This document shows positions 36,070-44,778 of a stretch of 64,000 nucleotides of DNA, one piece after another. The translations under genes were made by a program, and so were the position numbers. How positions within the stretch are numbered: position 1 is the first letter of the stretch; every line of letters begins with the position of its first letter. The stretch is from the NCBI GenBank assembly GCA_024234505.1, contig JACKOD010000004.1, forward strand, positions 527,001 to 591,000, given 5' to 3'. This DNA comes from Hahellaceae bacterium (GTDB taxonomy: Bacteria; Pseudomonadota; Gammaproteobacteria; Pseudomonadales; Oleiphilaceae). Under the pieces are notes generated by a model. The model did not search any database, was not told where the DNA came from, and saw nothing but the letters and a program-made list of their open reading frames with translations.

Positions 36070-36285
36070 CTAGCGATGTTCAAGTGCGCGTAGTCGGCTG
36101 ATCATCGCTTCTACGCGGTTTTTCGCGAGATCGTTTTTCTGCATTAGCCTGGACCGCTCCTGATGCCAGTCGTCTTGTTGCTGTCGCAGGATATGGTTGT
36201 CTGCTTCGAGTTGTTCACAGTACTTCACTAAGCGGCGAACGTTCTTCGCCAGTGCTTCAAATTGTTGTTCGTTTATGTCTGCCAT
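36070..36285 (-). CDS. ZapB-like coiled-coil protein (TIGR02449 family)
   Basis: 71 aa, almost wholly a coiled coil with heptad leucines (RRLVKYCEQLEADNHILRQQ). It matches the small TIGR02449 family that sits directly upstream of zapA in Pseudomonas and relatives. A cell-division role, perhaps like ZapB, is inferred from form and position. There are no membrane segments or cysteine clusters. Forms a two-gene unit with zapA. Confidence 0.87.
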   Translation of the reverse strand: MADINEQQFEALAKNVRRLVKYCEQLEADNHILRQQQDDWHQERSRLMQKNDLAKNRVEAMISRLRALEHR

Positions 36286-36463
36286 TGTTTTTTAACCTGA
36301 AACCCTGCAGCGAATCAATGAGTTGCTTTATGTATGATAGTCTAAACCGAGTGGAAACTATAATGTTGGCTTGGCAGCGGGTCAATGCGCTAGAAAAATC
36401 CTGTGATTATCGGTCATTTTCGCTCCGAGAGGGCAGGATGGTCCATGCTTCGGCGGGTTGGGT

Positions 36464-36492
36464 TTGGTTCTTTTTCTAGTCCTCCTTATAAT
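36464..36492 (+). promoter_or_regulatory. Sigma-70-type promoter of ygfB
   Basis: TTGGTT, 17 bp, TATAAT (36487-36492), about 90 bases before the ygfB ATG. The remainder of 36286-36582 is the divergent gap to the zapA operon; I could not fix that operon's own promoter. Confidence 0.6.
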
Positions 36493-36582
36493 AGTCATCC
36501 CGTTTTCATTCGGGTTGCTTTCGCAGAGTGACTATTTTTATCGCACTCGCACACTAACCATATAGAGAGTAGTGTCATTATC

Positions 36583-37167
36583 ATGTCAGAACAGTCTGTT
36601 GCCAGATTCGAATTGCTAGCCAATATTTACAGTCGTTACGGCGCCATCAATCATCCCAGTGAGCTGCATGGTTTACTTGTCGGGCGCCTGAGCGGTGGCA
36701 AGCGTGCAACGCCGGAGCAATGGCAAAGTGAGGTGATTGCTCATATGGCGGTTGAGCTGGAGGGTAATGAAATTGACCTGGATACCAAACTCATTGCCGA
36801 TATTTTTGACGAGGCCCTGACACAACTGCAGTCCACTTCTTTTGAATTTGAGTTAATGTTGCCTGATGATGAGTACTCCTTGTCCGAGCGGATTGAAGCG
36901 TTGGGCGTGTGGGTGAGGGGGTATCTTGAAGGGCTGGCGTTAAGTGCAGGAAAGCGCTTGATGAAACTGGATAAAGAGTTGCAGGAATTATTGCGTGATC
37001 TGGTCGCCATCACGCAAATTGATGATGAAACCGAAGACAGTGAAGAAGGCGAAAAGGAGTGGATGGAAATCGCTGAATTTGTGCGCATTGCCGCCCTGAC
37101 GCTATTTGCTGAGTTGAATCCAACGAGTCGCGAATCCGGCACCGCGGGTAAAGGTTTATTGCATTAG
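36583..37167 (+). CDS. ygfB: UPF0149 family protein YgfB
   Basis: 194 aa soluble helical protein of the UPF0149/YgfB family, function not firmly known (in Pseudomonas aeruginosa YgfB has been linked to beta-lactamase regulation). It shows SELHGLLVGRLSGG near the start and WVRGYLEGLAL and EFVRIAALTLFAEL later. It is divergent from zapA and leads a likely ygfB-pepP-ubiH-ubiI series on the plus strand, as in E. coli. The gap to pepP is 109 bases. Confidence 0.93.
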   Translation: MSEQSVARFELLANIYSRYGAINHPSELHGLLVGRLSGGKRATPEQWQSEVIAHMAVELEGNEIDLDTKLIADIFDEALTQLQSTSFEFELMLPDDEYSLSERIEALGVWVRGYLEGLALSAGKRLMKLDKELQELLRDLVAITQIDDETEDSEEGEKEWMEIAEFVRIAALTLFAELNPTSRESGTAGKGLLH

Positions 37168-37276
37168 TCGTCTGTAAAATGGGGGCTTTTTCTTCAGGCT
37201 ATCCCGCGAACAGGCAGTGTGGATCCGCAAAACCTACATTTTATGTTGCCGCAGAGGCAAACCTGGGAGATGAGTC

Positions 37277-38590
37277 ATGGCGCTGTCCAAACAAGAATTT
37301 AGCAGACGCAGGAAAGCTTTGATAGAAATGATGGGCGCCGGGAGTATCGCGATTCTGCCCTCTGCCCACGAGAAAGCGCGCAACCGAGATGTTCACTTTC
37401 CTTTCCGTCAGGATAGTGATTTTCAATACTTATGTGGTTTTCCTGAACCTGATGCGGTGCTGGCAATTATCCCGGGGCGAGAACACGGTGAATGCGTTTT
37501 GTTTTGCAAGGAGCGCAATCCTGAGCGGGAATTGTGGGATGGCGCGATTGTTGGGCCTGAACGTGCACCAGATATGTACGGCGTGGATGATTCATTCCCT
37601 ATTTCTGATATAGATGACATTCTGCCAGGACTGATTGAAGGTCGCGACAAGGTATTTTATTCCATGGGCTTTGATGCTCAGTTTGACGCCCGTTTAATGG
37701 AATGGATCAACGTCATTCGAAGTAAAGTCAGAAACGGTGCTCATCCGCCGGGAGAATTTGTTGCGTTGGAGCATCATTTACATGAGCTTCGGCTTTTCAA
37801 GAGCGCGGAAGAAATCAAGTTGATGGATCGCGCCGCCAAGATCAGTTGTGAGGGGCACCGTCGGGCAATGAAGCGAAGCCACGCTGGCGCTTTTGAATAT
37901 CAATTGGAGGCGACACTGGTCCATGCATTTATGGAAGAAGGTGCTCGTGCGGTGGCTTATCCCTCCATCGTGGGGTCGGGAGACAATGCCTGCGTGTTGC
38001 ATTACCGGGACAACATGGCTGAATTGAAAGAGGGTGATTTGATCCTGATCGATGCGGGTTGCGAGGTGGATCATTATGCTTCGGATATTACCCGCACTTT
38101 TCCCGTCAATGGCCGCTTCAGTGCAGAGCAAGCGGCGCTCTATCAGGTGGTATTAGATGCCCAGTTGGCCGCTATAGCGGAAGTCAAACCGGGTAATCAC
38201 TGGAATCACCCTCACGATGCTGCTGTCAGAGTGATTACCGAAGGCTTGGTTCGATTGGGGTTATTACAGGGAACAGTGGATGATTTGATTGCCAATGAGA
38301 GCTATAAGCCGTTTTATATGCACCGTACAGGTCATTGGCTGGGCATGGATGTGCACGATGTCGGTGACTATAAAGTCGGTGGTGAATGGCGTGTGTTGGA
38401 GCCGGGAATGGTTATGACGGTCGAACCGGGTATTTACGTTGCTCCCGATTGCGCAGCCGTAGAGGCTCGTTGGCGAGGGATCGGTATTCGGATTGAAGAT
38501 GATGTTGTGGTCACCAAAGAGGGATGTCGGGTGTTGACTGAAGCCGCACCCAAGGAAATTTCTGAAATTGAAGCTTTGATGGCTGGATAG
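37277..38590 (+). CDS. pepP: Xaa-Pro aminopeptidase
   Basis: 437 aa metallopeptidase (M24B) removing N-terminal residues before proline; E. coli PepP is 441 aa. The N-terminal domain is followed by the pita-bread domain with the metal ligands visible: LIDAGCEVDHYASDITRTFP (two Asp), HRTGHWLGMDVHD (His), MTVEPGIYV (Glu) and GIRIEDDVVVT (Glu). The ATG at 37277 has GGGAG upstream. Followed after 36 bases by ubiH. Confidence 0.97.
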   Translation: MALSKQEFSRRRKALIEMMGAGSIAILPSAHEKARNRDVHFPFRQDSDFQYLCGFPEPDAVLAIIPGREHGECVLFCKERNPERELWDGAIVGPERAPDMYGVDDSFPISDIDDILPGLIEGRDKVFYSMGFDAQFDARLMEWINVIRSKVRNGAHPPGEFVALEHHLHELRLFKSAEEIKLMDRAAKISCEGHRRAMKRSHAGAFEYQLEATLVHAFMEEGARAVAYPSIVGSGDNACVLHYRDNMAELKEGDLILIDAGCEVDHYASDITRTFPVNGRFSAEQAALYQVVLDAQLAAIAEVKPGNHWNHPHDAAVRVITEGLVRLGLLQGTVDDLIANESYKPFYMHRTGHWLGMDVHDVGDYKVGGEWRVLEPGMVMTVEPGIYVAPDCAAVEARWRGIGIRIEDDVVVTKEGCRVLTEAAPKEISEIEALMAG

Positions 38591-38626
38591 GGGTAACACC
38601 TTGTTGAGCTTAAAGGGAGAAGATTT

Positions 38627-39886
38627 GTGTCTGAGGTCAGTATGAGTTCCGAGCAAGAGGCGTCCGGACAAGTATTTGATGTGGTTATTGTCGGAGGTGG
38701 CATGGTCGGGGCGAGTCTGGCAATCGCTTTGGCCAGGCTTCCGTTACGGATTGCAATTGTTGAAGCGGTACCTCCTCAGACAGGGATTTTTCAACCCAGT
38801 TACGATATGAGATCAACCGCCTTGTCGTGGGGTACGCGGTTGATCTATGAACAGCTGGGCATTTGGTCGCAGTTGTCTCCGCACCTGGCTCCAATTCAGC
38901 GTATTCATGTGTCTGACAAGGGGCATCTGGGTGTCACTCGTCTAAAGGCGAATGACGAAGGCGTTGACGCGCTAGGCTATGTTGCGCCTAATGCGTTGAT
39001 GGGGGCCGTTCTTTGGGAACAACTCAGATCGCTTTCATCGGTGACCCTCTATGCCCCGGCAAAAGTTGCAGCGGTGTGGCGTGCAGAAAAAAATCATATC
39101 GAATTGATGACCGAGACCGGTAGCAAGGAGCTTTTGCAAAGTCACTTGCTTGTGGTGGCTGATGGGGGGCGGTCAGATCTCTGCAGACAACTGGGTATTG
39201 ATTCTACTGAAGTGCCTTATGACCAGCATGCGGTCATTGCCAATGTTTCATTTTCCCGGCCGCATCAGTTCGAAGCATTTGAGCGTTTTACGGACACGGG
39301 CCCTCTGGCGGTATTGCCGTTAGGGACAGGGGCCGAGAGCGGTGATTGTGCGGTTGTTTGGACAACCCCCGAAACGATGCTGCCTGCGTCTCTGTCATGG
39401 ACGGATGCCGAGTTCGCGGCGGGTTTGCAAGAACGCTTCGGCTATCGACTGGGGCGCGTAGTAAAAGTCGGGGAGCGGGCTAGCTACCCCTTGCGACTGG
39501 TGAGAGCTAACGAGCAGATCCGTCCAGGTGTTGTGGTGGTTGGGAATGCTGCACACTCTCTGCACCCTGTCGCCGGCCAAGGCTACAATCTGGCGCTGCG
39601 GGGCGTTATGTCGCTGGTTGAAACGCTAGAACTGGCTCTTCAGCGCAATCAGAAGCCGGGGGATTATGATGTACTGGATGCATTTTTAACGCGCCAGCGG
39701 GATGATCAGAATAAAACGATATTTTTCAGCGATAAAATAACCCGTCTTTTTTCCAATAAAGCTCAAGGACTTACGCTGTTAAGAGATGCTGGCTTGATGG
39801 GAATGGATGTATTGCCTTTCGTAAAAAGCCAGTTTGCCCGACAAGCCATGGGATTGGGAGGCAAAAAGTCCCTTTTGTCAGTGTGA
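38627..39886 (+). CDS. ubiH: 2-octaprenyl-6-methoxyphenol hydroxylase UbiH
   Basis: 419 aa FAD monooxygenase for an aerobic ring hydroxylation in ubiquinone synthesis. It shows the FAD motif VVIVGGGMVGASLAIALA, the UbiH-typical IHVSDKGHLGVTRL and ALGYVAPN, the mid DG motif VVADGGRSDLCR and the second FAD motif GNAAHSLHPVAGQGYNLALR. The start at GTG 38627 has GGGAGA at good spacing; ATG 38642 is possible. It is paired with a second paralogue, ubiI, 271 bases downstream. Confidence 0.93.
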   Translation: MSEVSMSSEQEASGQVFDVVIVGGGMVGASLAIALARLPLRIAIVEAVPPQTGIFQPSYDMRSTALSWGTRLIYEQLGIWSQLSPHLAPIQRIHVSDKGHLGVTRLKANDEGVDALGYVAPNALMGAVLWEQLRSLSSVTLYAPAKVAAVWRAEKNHIELMTETGSKELLQSHLLVVADGGRSDLCRQLGIDSTEVPYDQHAVIANVSFSRPHQFEAFERFTDTGPLAVLPLGTGAESGDCAVVWTTPETMLPASLSWTDAEFAAGLQERFGYRLGRVVKVGERASYPLRLVRANEQIRPGVVVVGNAAHSLHPVAGQGYNLALRGVMSLVETLELALQRNQKPGDYDVLDAFLTRQRDDQNKTIFFSDKITRLFSNKAQGLTLLRDAGLMGMDVLPFVKSQFARQAMGLGGKKSLLSV

Positions 39887-40157
39887 TTTTTGTGCGCATT
39901 CTTAAGAAGCTTTTTAACGGTGTTGGTTTAGCCTTATGTTATAGCTTGGGGCCGTTGACGTAGGCCGCTATTCATGCAGCAGTGAGGGTGGTTCGCTGTG
40001 ATGGCCGGGCCGCAGTCGCCGAAAGCGCCCCGGGGACGGGCCTACAGCCCAGCCTCAGCACGTTAATTAGCGATATAGCAACACGTCAACACGCCAAAAT
40101 GGTTGCTTGGTCTTTAGTAGGCAGTCTTTCGTTATTCAATGGTATTGCAGGTGATAA

Positions 40158-41453
40158 ATGCATCAGGAAAACCCAGAACTGGCCGTGAATGAATTTGATA
40201 TTGTTATTGTGGGTGGCGGCATGGTGGGCGCTGCCTTAGCGGTTGCGCTGCGCCATAGCCGGTTTCGTATCGCACTGGTCGAGGGGCAGTCTGCTGCAAT
40301 GCTGCTCGGGGCGAGTCGCACGCATGATTCGGTATCGGGTTTTGATCCTCGAGTGAGTGCATTGACGGCAGCATCACAGACTTTTCTGGCGAACCTTGGC
40401 GTATGGGGCGACGTGTTGGACGCGGGGGCTTGTCCTTATTCTGATATGTGTGTTTGGGATGGTGAAGGCACAGGGCGAATTGAGTTTTCTGCGGCAGAAT
40501 TGGGTCAATTGTCACTGGGGCATATTGTAGAAAACTCGGCGACTTTGGGGGCCTTATATCGCAAACTGAGTGAGACACCCGATGTTCAGCAGTTTTTGGG
40601 GGCTCCCATTCTGCGTGTTGAAACCGGGGCGCAGGGGCAGCCTTCGGTGCTGGTATTGCGTGACGGACGACGCCTGTCGGGTCGCTTATTGGTTGCGGCG
40701 GATGGTGCCAATTCTTTGTTGCGCGCGGTTTTTGGCATGGCAACACGGGAATGGGACTACAACCATCATGCGATTGTAGCAACCGTGAAGACGGCAATGC
40801 CGCATGCACATGTCGCGCGACAACGCTTCATGTCAACGGGGCCACTGGCGTTTTTGCCACTGAGTGATGTGGCGGATTCAAATTGCTTTTCATCGATTGT
40901 CTGGTCAGTCGAACCTGAACATGCGAAGGCACTGATGGCCTTGTCCGAGCGTGAGTTCTGTAATGTACTGGCAAACGCGTTTGAGCACACATTGGGTGAT
41001 GTTGTTGGTGTATCCGAACGCTATTCATTCCCGCTACGTCAGCGGCATGCGAAAGAATATGTCAAGCCCGGTGTTGTGCTGGTGGGGGATGCGGCGCATA
41101 CGATTCATCCGCTAGCCGGACAGGGCGTGAATCTGGGCCTGATGGATGTGGCGGCCTTGGCAGATGAATTGCTGAAGGCTGATCGACGAGACGTGGCGGT
41201 GAACGATTTGGTGATGTTGCACCGCTACCAGCGCCGAAGAATGACGGCAAATCTGGCGATGATGGGCATTATGGAAGGCTTTAAACGGCTGTTCGCTCAA
41301 GATGATTTAGGACTGCGTTTGCTTCGTAATACGGGAATGCGCTGGCTTAACCGACAGTCATTTCTGAAAAACCGGATTGTTTCTGAGGCGATGGGGTTGA
41401 ATATTCGTGTTCCCAAACTTGAGCAAGCGACGACCGCTTTAGATAAATACTGA
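40158..41453 (+). CDS. ubiI: 2-octaprenylphenol hydroxylase UbiI (VisC-like)
   Basis: 431 aa FAD monooxygenase paralogous to UbiH, probably hydroxylating C5 of the ubiquinone ring precursor. It shows FDIVIVGGGMVGAALAVALR, the VSALTAASQTFLANLGVW and MCVWDGEGTGRIEF segments typical of UbiI/UbiF, LLVAADGANSLLR and GDAAHTIHPLAGQGVNLGLMD. UbiF-type specificity cannot be excluded. The ATG has AGGTG directly upstream. Its stop overlaps the end of convergent rsmE by 15 bases. Confidence 0.92.
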   Translation: MHQENPELAVNEFDIVIVGGGMVGAALAVALRHSRFRIALVEGQSAAMLLGASRTHDSVSGFDPRVSALTAASQTFLANLGVWGDVLDAGACPYSDMCVWDGEGTGRIEFSAAELGQLSLGHIVENSATLGALYRKLSETPDVQQFLGAPILRVETGAQGQPSVLVLRDGRRLSGRLLVAADGANSLLRAVFGMATREWDYNHHAIVATVKTAMPHAHVARQRFMSTGPLAFLPLSDVADSNCFSSIVWSVEPEHAKALMALSEREFCNVLANAFEHTLGDVVGVSERYSFPLRQRHAKEYVKPGVVLVGDAAHTIHPLAGQGVNLGLMDVAALADELLKADRRDVAVNDLVMLHRYQRRRMTANLAMMGIMEGFKRLFAQDDLGLRLLRNTGMRWLNRQSFLKNRIVSEAMGLNIRVPKLEQATTALDKY

Positions 41454-42164
41454 AGAATCAAATAATCGGGCCAGAAGTACCGGAACAGCCGTTTCAACGC
41501 GAAGGATTCTCGGCCCAAGATGTACGGCAGCAAAATCCAGTGCTTGCAGCTTCCCAACTTCATAGGGGGTGAACCCGCCTTCGGGGCCGATCACCAGGGT
41601 GACCTGATGGCTGATTTGTGCCGGACAACTATCAGCGCTCCCCGGATGAGCGACCAGTTTATGCGTACCGGCACTGATCTGCGGTAGTTCATCTTCCACG
41701 AATGGCTTGAACCGCTTCCGCAAGTGGATTTCGGGAAGTTGTGTGTCTACACCTTGCTCCAGACCCAGTAGCAGGTTTTCTCTCAGGCTTTCGTCATCTA
41801 GCCACGGGCTTTGCCAGTAGCTTTTCTCTACTTTATAAGCATTGATGAAATAGAGCTGCTTGACACCCATGGTCGCTGCCGTTTGAATAATTCTGCGTAG
41901 CATCTTGGGCCTGGGAAGGGCAATAATGAGTATTACGGGAAGAGGTGGTGGTGGCGGAGTATGTAAATTAACCTGTAGCTCACACCGTTCGGAAGTCAGC
42001 TCGGTCAGCTCTGCGGTCCCCATTAAACCGTTAATTTTGCCTACTTTCAGGCGATCACCTGCTTGCGCCTTATGTACTTCAAGCAGGTGTTGTAAGCGGC
42101 GACCGGTTAACTGCGCCCGATCGGGGGAGATAAAGTCGTCATCTGAAAGCAAGGCAATATTCAA
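41439..42164 (-). CDS. rsmE: 16S rRNA (uracil1498-N3)-methyltransferase
   Basis: 241 aa SPOUT methyltransferase for m3U1498. It has an N-terminal PUA-like domain (GRRLQHLLEVHKAQAGDRLKVG) and a C-terminal knot region with TLVIGPEGGFTPYE and LGPRILRVETAVPVLLA, where SAM binds. The start is taken as TTG 42164 with AAGG about 10 bases upstream, giving MNIALLSDDDF like the Pseudomonas form; no ATG fits. It begins 15 bases after tatC and is likely the last gene of the tat transcript. It overlaps ubiI at the 3' ends. Confidence 0.93.
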   Translation of the reverse strand: MNIALLSDDDFISPDRAQLTGRRLQHLLEVHKAQAGDRLKVGKINGLMGTAELTELTSERCELQVNLHTPPPPPLPVILIIALPRPKMLRRIIQTAATMGVKQLYFINAYKVEKSYWQSPWLDDESLRENLLLGLEQGVDTQLPEIHLRKRFKPFVEDELPQISAGTHKLVAHPGSADSCPAQISHQVTLVIGPEGGFTPYEVGKLQALDFAAVHLGPRILRVETAVPVLLARLFDSSVFI

Positions 42165-42179
42165 CAGGGAATGCCTTGA

Positions 42180-42968
42180 TCAGGCCGCAGTATCTGCGGG
42201 AGTATCCGTGTCGGGGTCGTCTGATCTTTCTACGAAACGTCCGAAAAATACACCGGCTTCAAACAGAATCCACATTGGCAGAGCCAGCAGGGTTTGCGAT
42301 ATGACATCCGGCGGTGTCAATAGCATGCCTACAACAAAGCAGCCTACGACTATGTAGGGACGCTTTTCGCGAAGACTGGTGACGGTGGTGAATCCTGCCG
42401 CAATCATAATGACCGTTGCTACCGGTATTTCAAACGCGAATCCAAACGCGAAGAACATTTTCAAAACGAAATCAAGATATTGCGATATATCGGTCATGAC
42501 GGTTACCCCTTGTGGGGCGGCAGAGGTAAAAAAACCGAACACAAGAGGAAAAACAACAAAGTAAGCGAAGACCATGCCTGCATAAAACAAGATCACACTG
42601 GATGCCAGAAGAGGCAAGGCCAGTCGCCTTTCATGTCGATAGAGCGCGGGAGCCACGAATCGCCAGAACTGGTAGAGAATAAAAGGCATGGCAACAAAAA
42701 CGGCCAGAACCAGCGTTAATTTAAACGGTGTGAAAAAGGGCGAAGTCACCTCGGTAGCAATCATTGAGGCACCTTCGGGCAAGAAGGCTCGTAGCGGTTT
42801 TGAAACAATCGCGTATAAATCGTTCGCGAAATAGTAAAGACCCAGGAATATGGCGACTATCACCAGCACTGAGCGCAACAAACGATCGCGTAATTCAATC
42901 AGATGCTGAATGAGAGGGAGTTCCTGATCCGGAATAGGAGGCTGTTCTGGGAGCTGGCTGGATGGCAT
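42180..42968 (-). CDS. tatC: Twin-arginine translocase subunit TatC
   Basis: 262 aa polytopic membrane protein, six hydrophobic segments, forming with TatB the receptor for twin-arginine signal peptides. It shows the N-terminal LIQHLIELRDRLLRS and the FAFGFAFEIPVATVIM helix with its buried glutamate. The start ATG is at 42968. It lies 39 bases downstream of tatB and is followed by rsmE. The long proline-rich head (LPEQPPIPDQELP) is common in this group. Confidence 0.96.
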   Translation of the reverse strand: MPSSQLPEQPPIPDQELPLIQHLIELRDRLLRSVLVIVAIFLGLYYFANDLYAIVSKPLRAFLPEGASMIATEVTSPFFTPFKLTLVLAVFVAMPFILYQFWRFVAPALYRHERRLALPLLASSVILFYAGMVFAYFVVFPLVFGFFTSAAPQGVTVMTDISQYLDFVLKMFFAFGFAFEIPVATVIMIAAGFTTVTSLREKRPYIVVGCFVVGMLLTPPDVISQTLLALPMWILFEAGVFFGRFVERSDDPDTDTPADTAA

Positions 42969-43007
42969 GATGAGTCGCGTCAGATTTCAATAGTGAGGTT
43001 AGGAGCC

Positions 43008-43358
43008 TTATTTCTGTCGATCGGAGACATCCGGAGCCGGGCTCGGAATATCTTTCTGCGTCATCGAAATGTCGGTCTCTACAAATTCCTTAAAGTCTTT
43101 TGCCTTATCAAGGGCTTCCGTTACAGTTTGTTCAATTTTTTCGAGCCCCAGGGTGTCGCCTTCCTGGCGAAGTTTCTCGCGCATTTCTTCGGCTTTGAGT
43201 TGTCGGTCTACTTCCTGGGTGACCTGACTAACCATGCGTTTGGCTTTGCCGACCCAGCGACCAGCCGTCCGGGCCGCATGAGGCAAGCGCTCTGGGCCAA
43301 GTACAATTAATGCCAGTACGCCCACGACGACCAATTCCAGAAAGCCAATATCAAACAT
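43008..43358 (-). CDS. tatB: Sec-independent translocase protein TatB
   Basis: 116 aa single-span protein. It begins MFDIGFLELVVVGVLALIVLGP with the conserved acid and GPERLP hinge, then an amphipathic helix and a long charged tail (LKAEEMREKLRQEGDTLGLEK) as expected for TatB. It forms the TatBC receptor complex. It lies 99 bases after tatA on the same strand. Confidence 0.95.
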   Translation of the reverse strand: MFDIGFLELVVVGVLALIVLGPERLPHAARTAGRWVGKAKRMVSQVTQEVDRQLKAEEMREKLRQEGDTLGLEKIEQTVTEALDKAKDFKEFVETDISMTQKDIPSPAPDVSDRQK

Positions 43359-43457
43359 GAAGCGTTTGCCAGAGTAGAGTTGATTTGTTCAGATTCCCAA
43401 TCATTCGCCTGTGTTTATCCGCAGGCGAAAGGTTGGATTGTTTTGTCGCTGGTTCCG

Positions 43458-43709
43458 TTAAACCTTGGGCTTGTCAGCGTCTACCTTTTCGGAGCGTGTA
43501 GCCGCCGTGTCAGCGGATTTGCTCTCGATGACCTTCTCGTTGGTCTGCAGGGCGTCTTCTTTCGCTTTTTCTTCATCGGTCATGGCTTTTTTAAAGCCTT
43601 TTACCGCGCCGCCCAAATCGGTGCCAATGTTGCGCAGCTTTTTGGTGCCAAACAGCAACACGATGATCGCGAGAACAATCAGAAGTTGCCAGATACTTAT
43701 ACCGCCCAT
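43458..43709 (-). CDS. tatA: Sec-independent translocase protein TatA
   Basis: 83 aa pore-forming Tat subunit. It has a short N-terminal span ISIWQLLIVLAIIVLLFGTKKL with the FGTKKLR hinge, the amphipathic LGGAVKGFKKAMTDEE and an acidic/lysine tail. It leads the tatABC-rsmE group 180 bases after hisE; the gap may hold a promoter, not resolved. Confidence 0.96.
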   Translation of the reverse strand: MGGISIWQLLIVLAIIVLLFGTKKLRNIGTDLGGAVKGFKKAMTDEEKAKEDALQTNEKVIESKSADTAATRSEKVDADKPKV

Positions 43710-43889
43710 GCGAATTCTCCGTAAGTCTGGTGGCCCGAGAGGCCACTCACTGTTTATGCAGCACTGTTGAATAGCGCCGATTGTAAGCTATTAATGTTCA
43801 GTCGTCATTCTGCCTAAAATGAGATTGATTCGGGTATGACAGAAATCAAGCCAGCGCCATTCGTCACATATCATTTGGATTATGTGAGC

Positions 43890-44252
43890 TCAGGATGATG
43901 TCTTGCGCGACTCCTTTTCAGTAATGCCCGACAAATCGAACCGACGCTGCAATTCGTCAAGTACCGCCTGGGCATTCAGATCCAGGTGCGACAACATGAC
44001 CAGCGAGTGGAACCACAGATCGGCAGTTTCGTAAATCAAATTACTTTTATCACCACTTTGTGCGGCATCTTTAGCGGCCAGAATGGTTTCGACACATTCT
44101 TCGCCGACTTTTTCGAGAATCTTGTTCAATCCTTTTTTATGCAGGCTCGCGACATATGAGGCATCTGCATCGGCCCCTTTTCGGGCTTCAAGTACCTTGG
44201 TTAACTCGGAAAGTACGTCGACGGGTGACGTGACCTGGATTTCTTCAGACAT
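43890..44252 (-). CDS. hisE: Phosphoribosyl-ATP diphosphatase HisE
   Basis: 120 aa enzyme for the second step of histidine synthesis. It is all-alpha MazG-like, with SYVASLHKKGLNKILEKVGEECVETILAAKD and NLIYETADLWFHSLVML carrying the EExxE/ExxD metal residues. It is separate from HisI, unlike the enteric fusion. It follows hisI by 39 bases in the same transcript. Confidence 0.95.
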   Translation of the reverse strand: MSEEIQVTSPVDVLSELTKVLEARKGADADASYVASLHKKGLNKILEKVGEECVETILAAKDAAQSGDKSNLIYETADLWFHSLVMLSHLDLNAQAVLDELQRRFDLSGITEKESRKTSS

Positions 44253-44291
44253 GACATGTTCGCTTAGTTAAGAGACAGGAGTCGTTAATTC

Positions 44292-44717
44292 TTACTCGCC
44301 TTTGCTGTAGATTGTCTCAGGCGATTTCAATACGGGCTCAACCGACTGCCATTGGCCATCCTGTAGGCGTTTGTAAAAACAGCTGCGACGACCGGTGTGA
44401 CAGGCAATGCTACCCAACTGTTCCACTTTCAGCAGCACCGCGTCGGCATCACAATCCAATCGTAAGTCATGGAGTTGCTGAACATGGCCAGAAGATTCAC
44501 CTTTGCGCCAGAGTGCCTTTCGCGAACGGGACCAGTAAATAGCACGTTGTTCTTTGAGTGTCAGCATCAAGGCTTCGCGGTTCATCCAGGCCAGCATGAG
44601 CACTTCGCCGGTTTGATAGTCCTGTGCTATGGCCGCCACCAATCCGTCGCTATTCCATTTTACCTCGTCCAGCCAGGAGGACTCGATGGAAGGTATGCCG
44701 CTCGTGATGTCGTTCAT
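44292..44717 (-). CDS. hisI: Phosphoribosyl-AMP cyclohydrolase HisI
   Basis: 141 aa zinc enzyme for the third histidine step. It shows VAAIAQDYQTGEVLMLAWMN, LYWSRSR-type IYWSRSRKALWRKGESSGH and the zinc-site pattern DCDADAVLLKVEQ...ACHTGRRSCFY. It is a free-standing form, paired with hisE. It lies after ubiB by 61 bases. Confidence 0.95.
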   Translation of the reverse strand: MNDITSGIPSIESSWLDEVKWNSDGLVAAIAQDYQTGEVLMLAWMNREALMLTLKEQRAIYWSRSRKALWRKGESSGHVQQLHDLRLDCDADAVLLKVEQLGSIACHTGRRSCFYKRLQDGQWQSVEPVLKSPETIYSKGE

Positions 44718-44778
44718 GTGTACCGCGTTCCCAGGATCAAAATAATACGCTTATGGTAATGGGTTTAATCAGCGAATG

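Noticed and set aside
36252..36479. 75-codon frame in the zapA/ygfB gap
   Set aside because: It crosses the divergent promoter region and overlaps the start of the ZapB-like gene; composition is not protein-like.
39982..40188. 68-codon frame between ubiH and ubiI
   Set aside because: Runs into the ubiI start in another frame and shows no ribosome site or conserved pattern.
41905..42357. 150-codon plus-strand frame across rsmE/tatC
   Set aside because: Low-complexity antisense frame over two well-supported genes.
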